Source of the DNA: Halalkalirubrum salinum
GTDB taxonomy: Archaea; Halobacteriota; Halobacteria; Halobacteriales; Haloferacaceae
NCBI RefSeq assembly: GCF_005543295.1
Contig: NZ_SRSG01000023.1
Span: 1 to 64,000 of the forward strand
DNA: 64,000 nt
Reading direction: 5' to 3'
In this document: in pieces, positions 8,912-18,043 of the stretch
Position numbering within the stretch: the stretch's first letter is position 1
Layout: each line of letters starts with the position of its first letter
The notes under the pieces: generated by a model
Seen by the model: the letters and a program-made list of their open reading frames with translations, nothing else
What the model was told of the DNA's origin: nothing
Databases searched by the model: none
Position numbers and translations under genes: made by a program

Positions 8912-9724
8912 CTAAAGCGGTGTCGAGTTCTTTATAATACTTTCTTTCTTTATGTGGATCACTCCTTTCGATTCGAGACTCTGAAGTGCTTCCTCCAGTT
9001 CCGAAGTGGGAAGGTCAACTCGATTCCGTAACTCGACTTTCGAAAGGGAGTCGTCAAACGATTGAAGCACCATCAGTTCTCGATACACTCGCTCGGTGAT
9101 CTCCCCGACGATATCCGAGAGGGGCGTCGAGATGTTGTGTCGCTCTTCCAGTTCCGTAAGAGCCTCGTTCACGTATGTGACGAACAATTCTTGCTCAAGT
9201 AGCTCGATTTGTCGCCCCAGTTCTACCTCGACGACATCGAAGTCCAGGCCAGTTTGAATCAGGACGAACATATCCTCAACGTCGTCGGTTCGTCCGGCAA
9301 CCGCCTTGAACAGGAAGATGTCTTCAGTGCTCACGAGAGCGATCGACAGACCACCGACGTTGAGATAGGTCTGGCTTCGCTCACGCATCCCCTCCGAGAG
9401 AACAAGTTTATCCACGACACGGCGGTTGAAGATGTCGATTCGACATCCGTCCTCATTTTCGAGAATCCGTGTCGCGCCTAGGTCATCATACTCCGCATTC
9501 GGCTCTCGGACGACGTCGTACCCATTTGCTGTTAACACCCCTTGCAACGCTTGAAGATCCTCGCCATCGGTAACGACGAGATCGATGTCCTTGGTAGTAT
9601 CCTTGAGTCCGCGGAATGACATCGCTCCACCACCGATAAGGTACGCGGTTACCGAAGTTTCGAGTTCGGCCCCAATACGCTTCAGCTCTGACTCGATGTA
9701 GTCGCTGTCGAATCGGTCTCTCAT
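8912..9724 (-). CDS. nucleotidyltransferase-fold protein (DUF6036-like)
   Basis: A 270-residue protein. The N-terminal half shows a minimal nucleotidyltransferase core: LIGGGAMSFRG, then the metal-binding pair DIDLVV, and a later DGCRIDIFNRRVV. The C-terminal third looks like a winged helix (LRNRVDLPTSELEEALQSLE). It overlaps the upstream gene by four bases (ATGA at 9721-9724), so the two are probably translated together. Such nucleotidyltransferase plus regulator pairs often behave like toxin-antitoxin modules; that role here is inference. Confidence 0.78.
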   Translation of the reverse strand: MRDRFDSDYIESELKRIGAELETSVTAYLIGGGAMSFRGLKDTTKDIDLVVTDGEDLQALQGVLTANGYDVVREPNAEYDDLGATRILENEDGCRIDIFNRRVVDKLVLSEGMRERSQTYLNVGGLSIALVSTEDIFLFKAVAGRTDDVEDMFVLIQTGLDFDVVEVELGRQIELLEQELFVTYVNEALTELEERHNISTPLSDIVGEITERVYRELMVLQSFDDSLSKVELRNRVDLPTSELEEALQSLESKGVIHIKKESIIKNSTPL

Positions 9725-10641
9725 ACGGTCACCCCGTACTCGTCGGCAAGATCACGGAACTCGGTCCAGCGCGGCAGACTCCCAGATCGTTCTTCACCCT
9801 CACTATCGAGGTACGCGAGCAAGTTTTTGACGATTTCCTTTACGTCGTATCGTTCCGCGGTCGTGAGTAGGGTTTCACGGTCGAAGCTTACCTCGTGAAG
9901 AAGGAGGAGGCAATAGGACTGCGAACGGGTTCCGTCGTCGATTACCAGCATGTGGCAGCACAATTCAACCGGCGATATTTCACTGGCTGACTCCGAGTAG
10001 AGGTAGTAGCGACGTTGCCGTGCCAAGAGTGGTAATCCGTAATCCTGGAATCGCTCCGGTCCCGTTAGGTGAAACCGTTTGTCGTCGATTTCTTCGTCGG
10101 TTTGAACGAGTACTTCATCAAGCGACTCCCAGAGGATAGTGTAGGACGTGACCTGGTCGTCCACACGCTCCCGGTTTCGGAGATGAGAGAACGACTGAGC
10201 GAGAACTGAAAGGTCTTCGAACTCGCCGTTGAGAGCATACTCTCCATTGATCTTGTAGACAATACCCCGGTTTTCGAGTGGAGAGAGGGATCGATGGACA
10301 GTACTGAGGTGAACATCGGCTTGTTCGGCAAGTTCTGTCGCAGACGCTGGGGAGTCAAGGTTGTACAGAATTTTGAGTGTTGCCCCGGACAGGAGTTCGG
10401 GAAACGGGATATGGGTGTAACGGTGGACGAATCGGTCGTACAGTTCGATAGCGTGTGCGTCTGACCGCTGAATGCGCTTCGTTTTTCCTTTCGAGGAGGT
10501 GTGGATGAGGCCTTTCGACTCCATCCGCGTGACGAGTTCGGAGGTGTAGCTGAGGCTCCGCTCAAGATTGTCAGCAAGATCGCTGACTGTTGGCTCATCC
10601 TCTATTGTCGCCAGCGCACGAAGTTCGGCCTCGCTGTACAC
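9721..10641 (-). CDS. tandem winged-helix transcriptional regulator
   Basis: A 306-residue protein. Residues 1-65 form a MarR-like winged helix (PTVSDLADNLERSLSYTSEL), and residues 95-150 a second one (SATELAEQADVHLSTVHRSL). The C-terminal half carries no named domain. It is the first gene of a two-gene unit with the nucleotidyltransferase and would be expected to repress its own promoter. The intergenic AT-rich stretch 10642-10742 separates it from a divergent rhomboid gene. Confidence 0.75.
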   Translation of the reverse strand: MYSEAELRALATIEDEPTVSDLADNLERSLSYTSELVTRMESKGLIHTSSKGKTKRIQRSDAHAIELYDRFVHRYTHIPFPELLSGATLKILYNLDSPASATELAEQADVHLSTVHRSLSPLENRGIVYKINGEYALNGEFEDLSVLAQSFSHLRNRERVDDQVTSYTILWESLDEVLVQTDEEIDDKRFHLTGPERFQDYGLPLLARQRRYYLYSESASEISPVELCCHMLVIDDGTRSQSYCLLLLHEVSFDRETLLTTAERYDVKEIVKNLLAYLDSEGEERSGSLPRWTEFRDLADEYGVTV

Positions 10642-10742
10642 AGTATTGCGATAATACGAACTGTATATAAATAAGTTCGTGTTTTCGCAATTCTATTGAG
10701 CGATCTGAGCTGAGAGACGCTTATCGACCCCAACTGGTCAAA

Positions 10743-11681
10743 ATGGGTCTGGAATACTTGTGTGATGATCGGATTTTTATGATCTTACAGCAATATTTTC
10801 GTATGCTCAAGCAGTTTCGAGAAGAATTGACTGACGGACCACTCGGCGAAGTATGGTATCGTACCAAAAGCCGGACCTCTTGTCGAGAGCGAATCGCTGT
10901 ATTCGTTGTTGTTCCAGTTCTTCTCCTAATTGTTGCTGCACTCCCTCAACCCGTCAAAGAGGCGTGGACGTTGCATCTCGGCACCCCCTCGCTTATAGAA
11001 GCATACCTGACGAATTTCGTTCACGGTGGATTGATCCATCTCGGTAACAATCTTCTTTCGTACGTCTTCCTGATGGCTGTCCTTCTTCCTCTGGCAGTCT
11101 TCGCAGATTGGAAGCGAGAGCTGTACGTGACGAGTTTCTTTTTTATCGCTGTTGTCCCCTTCATCGTCTCCTACTACTCCGTGTGGACGCTACAGGGGAC
11201 TGGAGTTGAGACGACCGTGGGGTTCTCCGGTGTTGTTGCTGCTTTCCTCGGGCTACTCCCTATCCTACTGTTTGCATTCTTCCAGCGAGCAGTCAGCTCG
11301 AATATCCGTCTTCATCATGCCTTGGCTCTCGTCGCTCTCGAACTGGCAGTTATCTTCTTTTCTTGGTATGGCGTCTCGACTTCCGTGATCGCTCTCAGTA
11401 TGCTTGGCACGCTCGGGCTCGGGTTGGTCTGGTGGGATACTCGTGGCGATTGGAAACCGCTCGTGTCCTCTAATGCGAACCTGCTTCTCGTTTTCACCAC
11501 GATTCTTGTGTTCACCTACGTGTCATACAGCATCCACGCTAATACCGGCCCAAATGTCAACGTGTATGGCCATTTCATCGGATTCGTCTCCGGGTTCATG
11601 TTCCCCGGCTTTCTGTCATTGGTGCTGGATCTCCGCGAACGGTTCACCTGGATTGATGACCGACTCTCCCTCGCGGTTTGA
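10743..11681 (+). CDS. rhomboid-family intramembrane serine protease
   Basis: A 312-residue membrane protein with about seven hydrophobic segments. Rhomboid signatures are present: HGGLIHLGNNLLSYVF, the serine motif VGFSGVVAAFLG, and the histidine in NVYGHFIGFVSGFMFPG, which together give the Ser-His dyad. It would cleave TM segments of other membrane proteins. A TATA-like element about 25 bases upstream supports the ATG at 10743 on a nearly leaderless transcript; ATG codons at residues 13 and 21 are alternatives. Confidence 0.85.
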   Translation: MGLEYLCDDRIFMILQQYFRMLKQFREELTDGPLGEVWYRTKSRTSCRERIAVFVVVPVLLLIVAALPQPVKEAWTLHLGTPSLIEAYLTNFVHGGLIHLGNNLLSYVFLMAVLLPLAVFADWKRELYVTSFFFIAVVPFIVSYYSVWTLQGTGVETTVGFSGVVAAFLGLLPILLFAFFQRAVSSNIRLHHALALVALELAVIFFSWYGVSTSVIALSMLGTLGLGLVWWDTRGDWKPLVSSNANLLLVFTTILVFTYVSYSIHANTGPNVNVYGHFIGFVSGFMFPGFLSLVLDLRERFTWIDDRLSLAV

Positions 11682-11748
11682 CACAGTGTGATGGTCAGAC
11701 TGGCGAAGCAATAATGCGCATCTATTTCATCTTATCAGGTGTCCGTTG

Positions 11749-12510
11749 TCACGGTATCTTCTCCACAGCGGTACGTAGATCATCTGGATCAGCCCATGGA
11801 ATACATCGATCATGAAGCTCAAAAAGCCGGAATTCGTTCAAGTGAACCCAACTATACGACGTGAGGTCTGGACCTTCCTCTTCCCGCTCTTCGATTCGAT
11901 CGTTAAGCTCATCAATTGAGATCTCGATTCCATTTGAGTTGGCATTCTCAACGAGTGCCTCCAATTCCTGTTCGATAGTCTCCTCTTCAGTATCTGGATT
12001 CAGGGCGATTCGAACAGCGGCAGCGAACACATCCTCTTTGGTTTCTAGGTTCCGATCAGTCATCCAAGCGTAGTCGCGCGGCAGCACATACGAATGCTCG
12101 AAAAACGGTGTCTCGCTGATTTTCCCAAGCTCAGTCACTTCTCCGCCAGCATCTTGCTCGTGGACCGCTGCAATCGTATCAGCGTACGGGGCTATGATGT
12201 AAAATCTGATGCGAAAGGTCGGGAGTCGAGGAATCTCGATGTCTCGTAAATCTCCAAGGACAAACGCGTATGTGCTGACTCGTTTGTTTAGTTCATTCTC
12301 CACAATACGGAGGCGGCGTTCGTACGGTGATCGGAAACTGCCAAGAATAAAGTATGAGGTTTCAGGCGTCTGAAGGTGTGGAACCTCTTCGTTTGCGAAA
12401 TTCAATATTTCGGATGTCTCGTGTGGATCGAGTTCGAGTCCGTGTAGAGCTTGATCTACGTGTTCTTTAATGTCGGCTGCGTTCGGTGGAGGCCCGGGGG
12501 ATGCCATCAT
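11749..12510 (-). CDS. hypothetical acidic protein
   Basis: A 253-residue protein that I cannot assign. Residues 50-110 contain YFILGSFRSPYERRLRIVEN followed by FVLGDLRDIEIP, a strand-helix-strand pattern reminiscent of a nucleotide-binding Rossmann-like fold, and residues 165-215 are a highly charged helical stretch. No signal peptide. It is divergent from the winged-helix gene at 12630, and the two probably share a promoter region (12511-12629). Confidence 0.7.
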   Translation of the reverse strand: MMASPGPPPNAADIKEHVDQALHGLELDPHETSEILNFANEEVPHLQTPETSYFILGSFRSPYERRLRIVENELNKRVSTYAFVLGDLRDIEIPRLPTFRIRFYIIAPYADTIAAVHEQDAGGEVTELGKISETPFFEHSYVLPRDYAWMTDRNLETKEDVFAAAVRIALNPDTEEETIEQELEALVENANSNGIEISIDELNDRIEEREEEGPDLTSYSWVHLNEFRLFELHDRCIPWADPDDLRTAVEKIP

Positions 12511-12629
12511 GCAGGTTTAACTGACCTACCAATAAAGCCGTTTCGACCAATCTGGTTTTCTTAATCTAAACCATATCAGTTCACCCAAAGTATTAACCGC
12601 TTCTCCAGCCAAGCCCTACATGAGTCCAG

Positions 12630-13748
12630 ATGAGCAACGCAACAGAGAGGAACAAAGGCGGCCCCTTCGAGGAACAGCGGGAGATTTACCAATTGCTCTC
12701 CCAGGAAACCCGCCACCTCATTCTGCAGTACGTTCTGGCTCACCCCAAGCACCTCCTTTCACTCGACGAGCTGGCATACCTTATTCCAAAGAACAAAGCC
12801 GCTATCGGCGATCAGCTCCAGCGTCTTCAGGAAGAAGACATACTCAATCTATACGAATACCCTCCTAATGAGGATTCGCGTGACCTGCCGTCCCAGTTTT
12901 ATGGACTTACGGAATACGGGATTGAAGTCCTCTACGAGTACAACTACCTCCGAGGACTCCCCGTTGCAAGGGCATTGTATGACAATACCCGCCTCTCAGA
13001 AAAGGCAGAGCGGCACCGGGACGCGCCTCGTCCAGAACTCCCTGAAGCAGTAGAGGAGGCACTTCAAATCGGCAACGAGGGTGAGTCGGTAGATTTCGAC
13101 CGACTTGTCTCCTATATTCAGGAGAGGAAGGACCATACGCACAGTCTTGAGGATCAGATTACTGTTGCAAAAGCCTTCTACAGAAACGATGTCGGTCCGG
13201 ATCATGAAGGCCTCAAACGTACGGAAGTAGCTGAGCAGTTAGATGTAGATATTCAGTACCAACTTCGGACCATCTTGCTACATTTAGTAGAAATCGAGAT
13301 CTTAGAAGAGACAGAGCCGGCTGGTCCCGATGTCTTTGCAATAAGCGAACGAGTAGACGAGATTGTGAATGGTCGAGTAGGAGAAGAAGCAGAGGAGAAC
13401 CTTGAGGCGCTTATTGAACACATTGACGATGAACTTCAGACAGTCCAATTAGAAGAGGATGCCGCAGAGTGGTCTGAGCAGGGTACCCACGTAACCTCAC
13501 CATCTGTTGCTCTTGCTGACGGTGCTGGCAGGACGATTAGGAGCATCCTTGCGTCAGAATTTGATAGAAACCCAGAAGAAGTCACCAAATTCCTTCGCTC
13601 CGGAAACCCCGTAGACCGCCTCAACGCAGCTGTCGAGGCGATTGAGTCATCAGAAGAAGTGACGAAGTCGGAGGACTACGGAAAAATCCTCTTTGTCTCC
13701 CCTGCATATCGATACCGCCTCACTCAGACTGCTATCGATCTCTTCTAA
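12630..13748 (+). CDS. haloarchaeal winged-helix regulator, full-length
   Basis: A 372-residue protein. Residues 15-95 form an ArsR/PadR-like winged helix (YQLLSQETRHLILQYVLAHP, then a wing with FYGLTEYGIEVLYEYNYLR). Residues 150-250 are a second helical domain (EDQITVAKAFYRNDVGPDHE), and the last 120 residues contain TIRSILASEFDRNPEEVTKF. The gene at 14864 encodes a shorter paralog of everything after the first domain. It is separated from that paralog by an oppositely oriented CARF-type regulator, so the three may form one regulatory locus. Confidence 0.75.
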   Translation: MSNATERNKGGPFEEQREIYQLLSQETRHLILQYVLAHPKHLLSLDELAYLIPKNKAAIGDQLQRLQEEDILNLYEYPPNEDSRDLPSQFYGLTEYGIEVLYEYNYLRGLPVARALYDNTRLSEKAERHRDAPRPELPEAVEEALQIGNEGESVDFDRLVSYIQERKDHTHSLEDQITVAKAFYRNDVGPDHEGLKRTEVAEQLDVDIQYQLRTILLHLVEIEILEETEPAGPDVFAISERVDEIVNGRVGEEAEENLEALIEHIDDELQTVQLEEDAAEWSEQGTHVTSPSVALADGAGRTIRSILASEFDRNPEEVTKFLRSGNPVDRLNAAVEAIESSEEVTKSEDYGKILFVSPAYRYRLTQTAIDLF

Positions 13749-13806
13749 TCTTGTACAAGTAATCATTACGTGTTGATCTACTGTCGGTATCTTTCCTACA
13801 ATCTGA

Positions 13807-14532
13807 TCAGTCCAGTAGATAGCTGAACAGTTCCAGCATCTGTTCCCCTTCCTCCGTGATCCAGACCTGCTTCTCCTGCCCGCGACGTTGTTCTTTGATA
13901 AAGCCGCGATTTTTCAAAGGTTCGAGGATTTCCTTGTTTACTGGTCCGTATAGATTTTTGAGTTCCTGCCGATCATACTTGGACAGAAGCGGGAACTCCT
14001 CTTCCTGCACAAACTCCACCACCTGCCCCTTCGCAATCTGGCCTTGGTCCTCAAGATACCGTAGCACCTCAAGATACTGCTCATCGGGCAAGCCAATCGG
14101 ATACGCGTTCAGTGACACAGCCTCTCCTGCTCCCTCAGCAATCGTTTCACCATGATATCCTTCCGCCATCACATAGTATGGCGTAGCTCCGGTCGCCATG
14201 CACGCAATCATACCGCCAATAGCAGTGATTTTGCTGCCTGTTGAGAGATTCACAAACAGGTTCTCTTCAGAATATGTTTGGACCGTTTCAGCGAATGTCC
14301 ACAGCGTTCGGTTGAGATCAAAAAAGTCACAGGTTTTTTCTTCCACAGGGATCTTTTCTGCCTCTAATAACCCAGTGGCTGTGTCCAAACAATCGATTCC
14401 TTTTTCAGTGTCTTCGTCATGGACAAGCAGCACAACCCGATCCGCATCATGTTCAATCGCCGGTTTAGACACCCGCTCCGTCTCATAACCTTGTGGGGCA
14501 ATATGAACATCTTCTGGTCCGCTCAGTGTCAT
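13807..14532 (-). CDS. CARF-like domain plus winged-helix regulator (HFX_2341/DUF6293 type)
   Basis: A 241-residue protein. The N-terminal 140 residues have the core of a CARF-like Rossmann domain: DRVVLLVHDEDTEKG, then NLFVNLSTGSKITAIGGMIA, the ligand-pocket loop characteristic of CARF proteins. The C-terminal 90 residues form a winged helix ending ERQ-like with EKQVWITEEGEQMLELFSYL. CARF proteins bind cyclic oligonucleotides or other nucleotide signals; no CRISPR array or cas gene occurs in this window. It may sense a nucleotide and control the flanking winged-helix genes, which is inference. Confidence 0.75.
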   Translation of the reverse strand: MTLSGPEDVHIAPQGYETERVSKPAIEHDADRVVLLVHDEDTEKGIDCLDTATGLLEAEKIPVEEKTCDFFDLNRTLWTFAETVQTYSEENLFVNLSTGSKITAIGGMIACMATGATPYYVMAEGYHGETIAEGAGEAVSLNAYPIGLPDEQYLEVLRYLEDQGQIAKGQVVEFVQEEEFPLLSKYDRQELKNLYGPVNKEILEPLKNRGFIKEQRRGQEKQVWITEEGEQMLELFSYLLD

Positions 14533-14863
14533 TACAATTCGATACCATACGGTGTCTAAAGAGGTTTGCTACTGCATGTCACAATCGCTAGAAAGGTCCA
14601 GACCTTATAGACCGGTCGGAATCTACTAGAAATATATAGGAATATTGTTATTTTAAACCCACCGGCCTACAAGCTTACTGTATGCTGTAAAGTCATGGTT
14701 GAATGCAAGATCAGTGGTATGGCAGGTATCCGCCCGATCCAGCGAGCGGATGCTGCCCCTGAAGGACTGATTGGGTTTCGTCTGCGTCCATTCAGACACT
14801 CAGCCAATTACTACTTAATTCCTTCGGGAGAGATGACGCGCGTCAGACATTCCAACTTGCTGA
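14533..14863. other. intergenic gap
   Basis: An AT-rich region around 14625-14660 (ATATATAGG) probably carries a promoter. A 62-codon plus-strand frame at 14695-14883 has no recognisable family. Confidence 0.4.
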
Positions 14864-15481
14864 ATGACCGAAGACGAACTTGAAGAATACATCCGACACG
14901 AGAAGCACAGTACAAAAAGCGTTGACGAGCAGATCCAGATCACTGTGGCGATGCTGGACGAACCCATCGGGCCACTACACGATGGTGTAAAACGGGCCGA
15001 TCTAGAGGATTATCTGGGTCTCGATCTCGAATACAATATCGGCACGTCGCTCTTCCATCTGGATGAGATTGGTATTGTTGAAGAGTTCCTACCGCCTGGG
15101 CCAAGCGGCTACGCCATCAGCGAACGGCTGGATGAAATCGTCAACGGCCGCGTCGATGAGGTCGCGGAGGTTGACATCGAACACCTCATTGACCACATCC
15201 AAGATGACGACCCGACCAGCAGCGACGGTGATGTTGCTGTTGCCGACGGTGGCGGGACTACAGTCCGATCTGTAGTGGCCGACGCGTTTGACCTCGGTCC
15301 AGAATCGGTGGGAACATTTCTTCGGCGGGGGGACCAGGTCGAGAAGTTGAACACGTCAATCGACGCCATTGAGGAGAACGAGAAAGTTGAGAGACGCGAT
15401 GAGTACGGTCGAGTCGTGTTCAGGAATGCAGCCTACCGCTACCGACTCACCGAGTGGACCATTGAGATAGTAGAACGGTAA
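14864..15481 (+). CDS. N-terminally truncated paralog of the 12630 regulator
   Basis: A 205-residue protein that aligns along its length with residues about 165-372 of the protein starting at 12630: VDEQIQITVAMLDEPIGPLH against the equivalent helical region, SGYAISERLDEIVNGRVDE, and the end VVFRNAAYRYRLTEWTIEIV. It lacks the N-terminal DNA-binding winged helix entirely. It could be a dimerisation partner that modulates the full-length regulator, or a decayed duplicate. The frame is intact and the start ATG is clear. Confidence 0.65.
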   Translation: MTEDELEEYIRHEKHSTKSVDEQIQITVAMLDEPIGPLHDGVKRADLEDYLGLDLEYNIGTSLFHLDEIGIVEEFLPPGPSGYAISERLDEIVNGRVDEVAEVDIEHLIDHIQDDDPTSSDGDVAVADGGGTTVRSVVADAFDLGPESVGTFLRRGDQVEKLNTSIDAIEENEKVERRDEYGRVVFRNAAYRYRLTEWTIEIVER

Positions 15482-15583
15482 CCCCCCGATTCTCTTTGTG
15501 GTCGTAAGCTCAAACGCAGTATCTTCAACCGAAAATGGTTCAATGAGCTCTTTATGTGCGTAGATAGTCTCCGATGGTGCCCC

Positions 15584-16594
15584 TCAGAGGTTGTCCAAGT
15601 ATTCTCGGCGCTGTTCCATCTTTTCACGCTTCGTTCGTCGGTCGTAGTGCTGTTCGAGTACCATTTTACTCACATTTGCTCGATCTGAAGTTGCATTTTC
15701 GGGCATATCGCTGTTGAGTGAGTGCGTGATGCTACCTCGTCGAATCGCATGTGGGCTCACACTTGATGGACATTCGAACGCTGCGTCTCGGTGCGTCGCA
15801 TCACACTCATCGGGGTCTCGGTCGTGTGGACACTCCTCTCCATACGCACACGGTCGGGTGACTCGATAGCAGTAGCCTCGAAGCGTAGTTCGGTGAGCGC
15901 GTCCCTGCACTGAGGCGAGTAGTGGTTCCCGCCCGTTGTCGTCGGTTACCTCCGGTCGCTTGTTTTCGATCCAGTCATCAAGCAGTTCACAGATCTGCTC
16001 AGACAAGGCAACTAGGCGTTCCCCGTCTTCTTTGTTCTTGATCGGCGTCCCAGTTTCAGGACGGTGACAAACTTCGAGGTATTGTTCGTCCGGATGGTAG
16101 TCATCCAGATCGAGCGCGTGCGCAGCTCCGACTCGCATCATCGTGTGCCACAGAAGAGCGACGGTAACGTGTCCGAAAGTCGCGTACTCGTACTTTTCGA
16201 GATACGCGAGTACTTTCTTGGCCCGTTCCGTATCGAGCATCACGTGTCGGGTGTTCTGCTCGGGAGAGAGCGATGGTGAGCGAACCTTCGTGCTGAGGTC
16301 CTGCTCGACGCCATCCACCTGCTCTAACCATCGGACGAACACACGAAGGGTGTCCATCTGCGTCTTCTCTGAGGCGATCGAAAGGTCTCCTTCCTCGCGT
16401 CGCCATAGGCGGTACTTGTGGAGTTGGCGGCCGGTGAGGTTATTGAGATTATCTATTTCTTGGTCGTCGCACCAGCGGACGAAGTGGCCGAGTCGTGATT
16501 TGTGAGAGTACAGCGTGGCTTCGGTCAGTTCGTTTTCTCTGTCTGCGAGGTACAGTTCGAGTGCGGTCTCTGGGTCGATTGGTTCGAGTGACAT
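15584..16594 (-). CDS. tyrosine recombinase, SNJ2-integrase type
   Basis: About 336 residues from the ATG at 16594. The N-terminal SAM-like domain contains LYSHKSRLGHFVRWCDDQ; the catalytic domain shows the first Arg in MMRVGAAHALDLDDY, H-x-x-R in SPHAIRRGSI, and the nucleophile in LEQHYDRRTKREKM. A Cys/His-rich insert (EECPHDRDPDECDATHRD) sits before the HxxR motif. The provirus integrase at 59910 has the same insert. An open frame extends 88 codons upstream but lacks family resemblance there. I find no tRNA or matching att repeat nearby, so its element is lost or not recognisable. Confidence 0.85.
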   Translation of the reverse strand: MSLEPIDPETALELYLADRENELTEATLYSHKSRLGHFVRWCDDQEIDNLNNLTGRQLHKYRLWRREEGDLSIASEKTQMDTLRVFVRWLEQVDGVEQDLSTKVRSPSLSPEQNTRHVMLDTERAKKVLAYLEKYEYATFGHVTVALLWHTMMRVGAAHALDLDDYHPDEQYLEVCHRPETGTPIKNKEDGERLVALSEQICELLDDWIENKRPEVTDDNGREPLLASVQGRAHRTTLRGYCYRVTRPCAYGEECPHDRDPDECDATHRDAAFECPSSVSPHAIRRGSITHSLNSDMPENATSDRANVSKMVLEQHYDRRTKREKMEQRREYLDNL

Positions 16595-17118
16595 AGTTGC
16601 CAGTTTGGGTGCGAATCCCTCACCGGCAATCGACTGGCCCGTGCGGAGAGAGCGACTGCTACCGTCACGTTGTCTGTTGAGATTGGATCGATCAGAAGGC
16701 GAATGAGGCGCGTTGAAAGTAATTTGTTCAGGTGCTGAACCGATGCCTGCAGCGCCCATATTTTGAGAGATGTAATCGCCCGAAAGCACCGGGTATCCCC
16801 TAGTTGAACGCGACGCCGTTGCTTTCGTTCGATAGCTGGTGAGGCGAGTGGTGTCCACGGGAATTCGCGTACAACCTAACTGATCGGAGCGAAGAAAATC
16901 AATCGTTGATTGACACGAAACCTTCCTTTTCTGTCAGAATTCGCGTGCTGAATGTAGAGGATGTAGTCAGCATTACAGCTGTGTTTGTTTCACACCGAGA
17001 CTGCTGATCCAGCCGCTCACTACACGCGTGCAAATTAGTGTATTAATCGTCGTATGATGGAATCTACAGTTGGATAATAACAGTCTTTATATAAACACGC
17101 CAACGAATTAGTATTGTA
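16595..17118. other. gap without a supported gene
   Basis: About 520 bases. The frame of the integrase stays open into this region, but I see no family support for a longer protein. TATA-like sequence (TTTATATAAACACG, about 17085-17098) precedes the next gene. Confidence 0.4.
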
Positions 17119-17502
17119 GTGTTTGGACAAGATAATTCGGCAAGTCGGATCGGCTCGCTCACTCAACTCCAGTGGATTGCAATCGCGTTGGTCGTCATCA
17201 CGGGCGTTCTTCACGTGTTTGCTGGCGTCGTCGAAGGGCGGGCACCAGTGGCACTTGCAGGCGTTGGCTACGCCGGTGCACTTGTGCTTTTTTTCCTCGA
17301 CTACCGGCGTCGCCTGCTCTACCTCATTGGGATTCCGTATACGGCCGTGCAATTCCCCCTCTGGATTGTGGCAAAGTCAGAATACGGGATAATCGACTAC
17401 GTTGACAAGGCGGTCCAAGTCGTCTTGATTCTCGTGTTGATCTATCTCTATCTAAACACGCCGTCGGAGTCAACCGGAAACGCGGCAACGGCAGCGGACT
17501 GA
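17119..17502 (+). CDS. four-helix membrane protein (DUF7475-like)
   Basis: A 127-residue protein starting at a GTG, with a TATA-like element 20-30 bases upstream. Four hydrophobic segments: about residues 19-37 (WIAIALVVITGVLHVFAG), 43-61, 65-84 and 93-112. This is a haloarchaeal membrane family without known function. The Tyr/Arg-rich loop DYRRRLLYLIGIPYTAVQ lies between helices two and three. Single gene. Confidence 0.68.
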   Translation: MFGQDNSASRIGSLTQLQWIAIALVVITGVLHVFAGVVEGRAPVALAGVGYAGALVLFFLDYRRRLLYLIGIPYTAVQFPLWIVAKSEYGIIDYVDKAVQVVLILVLIYLYLNTPSESTGNAATAAD

Positions 17503-17540
17503 ACGAGCGAATTCACGAGCAATTCGCGCGCTCAGTTTAT

Positions 17541-17774
17541 TCAAATCACTATAATTTTCACCTGGCTTACGCCGTCAAAGTCACGAAGTCGGTAGGTTAA
17601 TTCGTGACCGCGTTCACCGATCCCTTGACAGAACAAGGACTCCAGATACCACTCCCCTTGGTGCGTGTGACTCGTATTGAGGATCACGTCCTCATAGTCG
17701 TGTTGGACGCCGTGGAGTTCCACGATAACCTCGTGATTTGAGGTGCGTGGCGAGAACTCGGAGGCAATGGTCAA
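17541..17774 (-). CDS. small hypothetical protein
   Basis: A 77-residue frame containing HEVIVELHGVQHDYEDVILN and GHELTYRLRDFDGVSQVKII. The pattern of alternating hydrophobic residues suggests a small beta-rich protein. No family recognised. It may be a genuine haloarchaeal small protein or a remnant in this decayed stretch. Confidence 0.42.
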   Translation of the reverse strand: MTIASEFSPRTSNHEVIVELHGVQHDYEDVILNTSHTHQGEWYLESLFCQGIGERGHELTYRLRDFDGVSQVKIIVI

Positions 17775-17830
17775 GTTTCGAGATTATTGTCACAAAATAT
17801 ATTTCGATAGCGATTACCGCCGTCCACGCC

Positions 17831-18043
17831 ATGTTGCCGATCCAAGGAGAGGGCTACAAGTTAACCGAGACGCAGCGCGAGGCGTTGGTGTGAGCCTACG
17901 TGCGCGGATATTTCAACTCGCCGCGCGAGGTGTCGCTCGAAGAGATCACCGAAGAACTCGGGATCTCCCAGCAATCGCTTTCCTCACGCCTTCGACGCGG
18001 GCACCGACGCCTCATTACAGCGACGCTCTGCAGTTTCTCGTGA
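17831..18043 (+). pseudogene. Bat-type HTH_10 regulator remnant with in-frame TGA
   Basis: Reading from the ATG at 17831, the translation gives GEGYKLTETQREALV, a TGA stop at 17891-17893, then AYVRGYFNSPREVSLEEITE and ELGISQQSLSSRLRRGHRRL. This is the C-terminal HTH_10 domain of bacterio-opsin-activator-like regulators. Only this DNA-binding domain survives, and it is broken by one stop codon. The family normally has several hundred residues of sensor domains before it. Confidence 0.7.
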
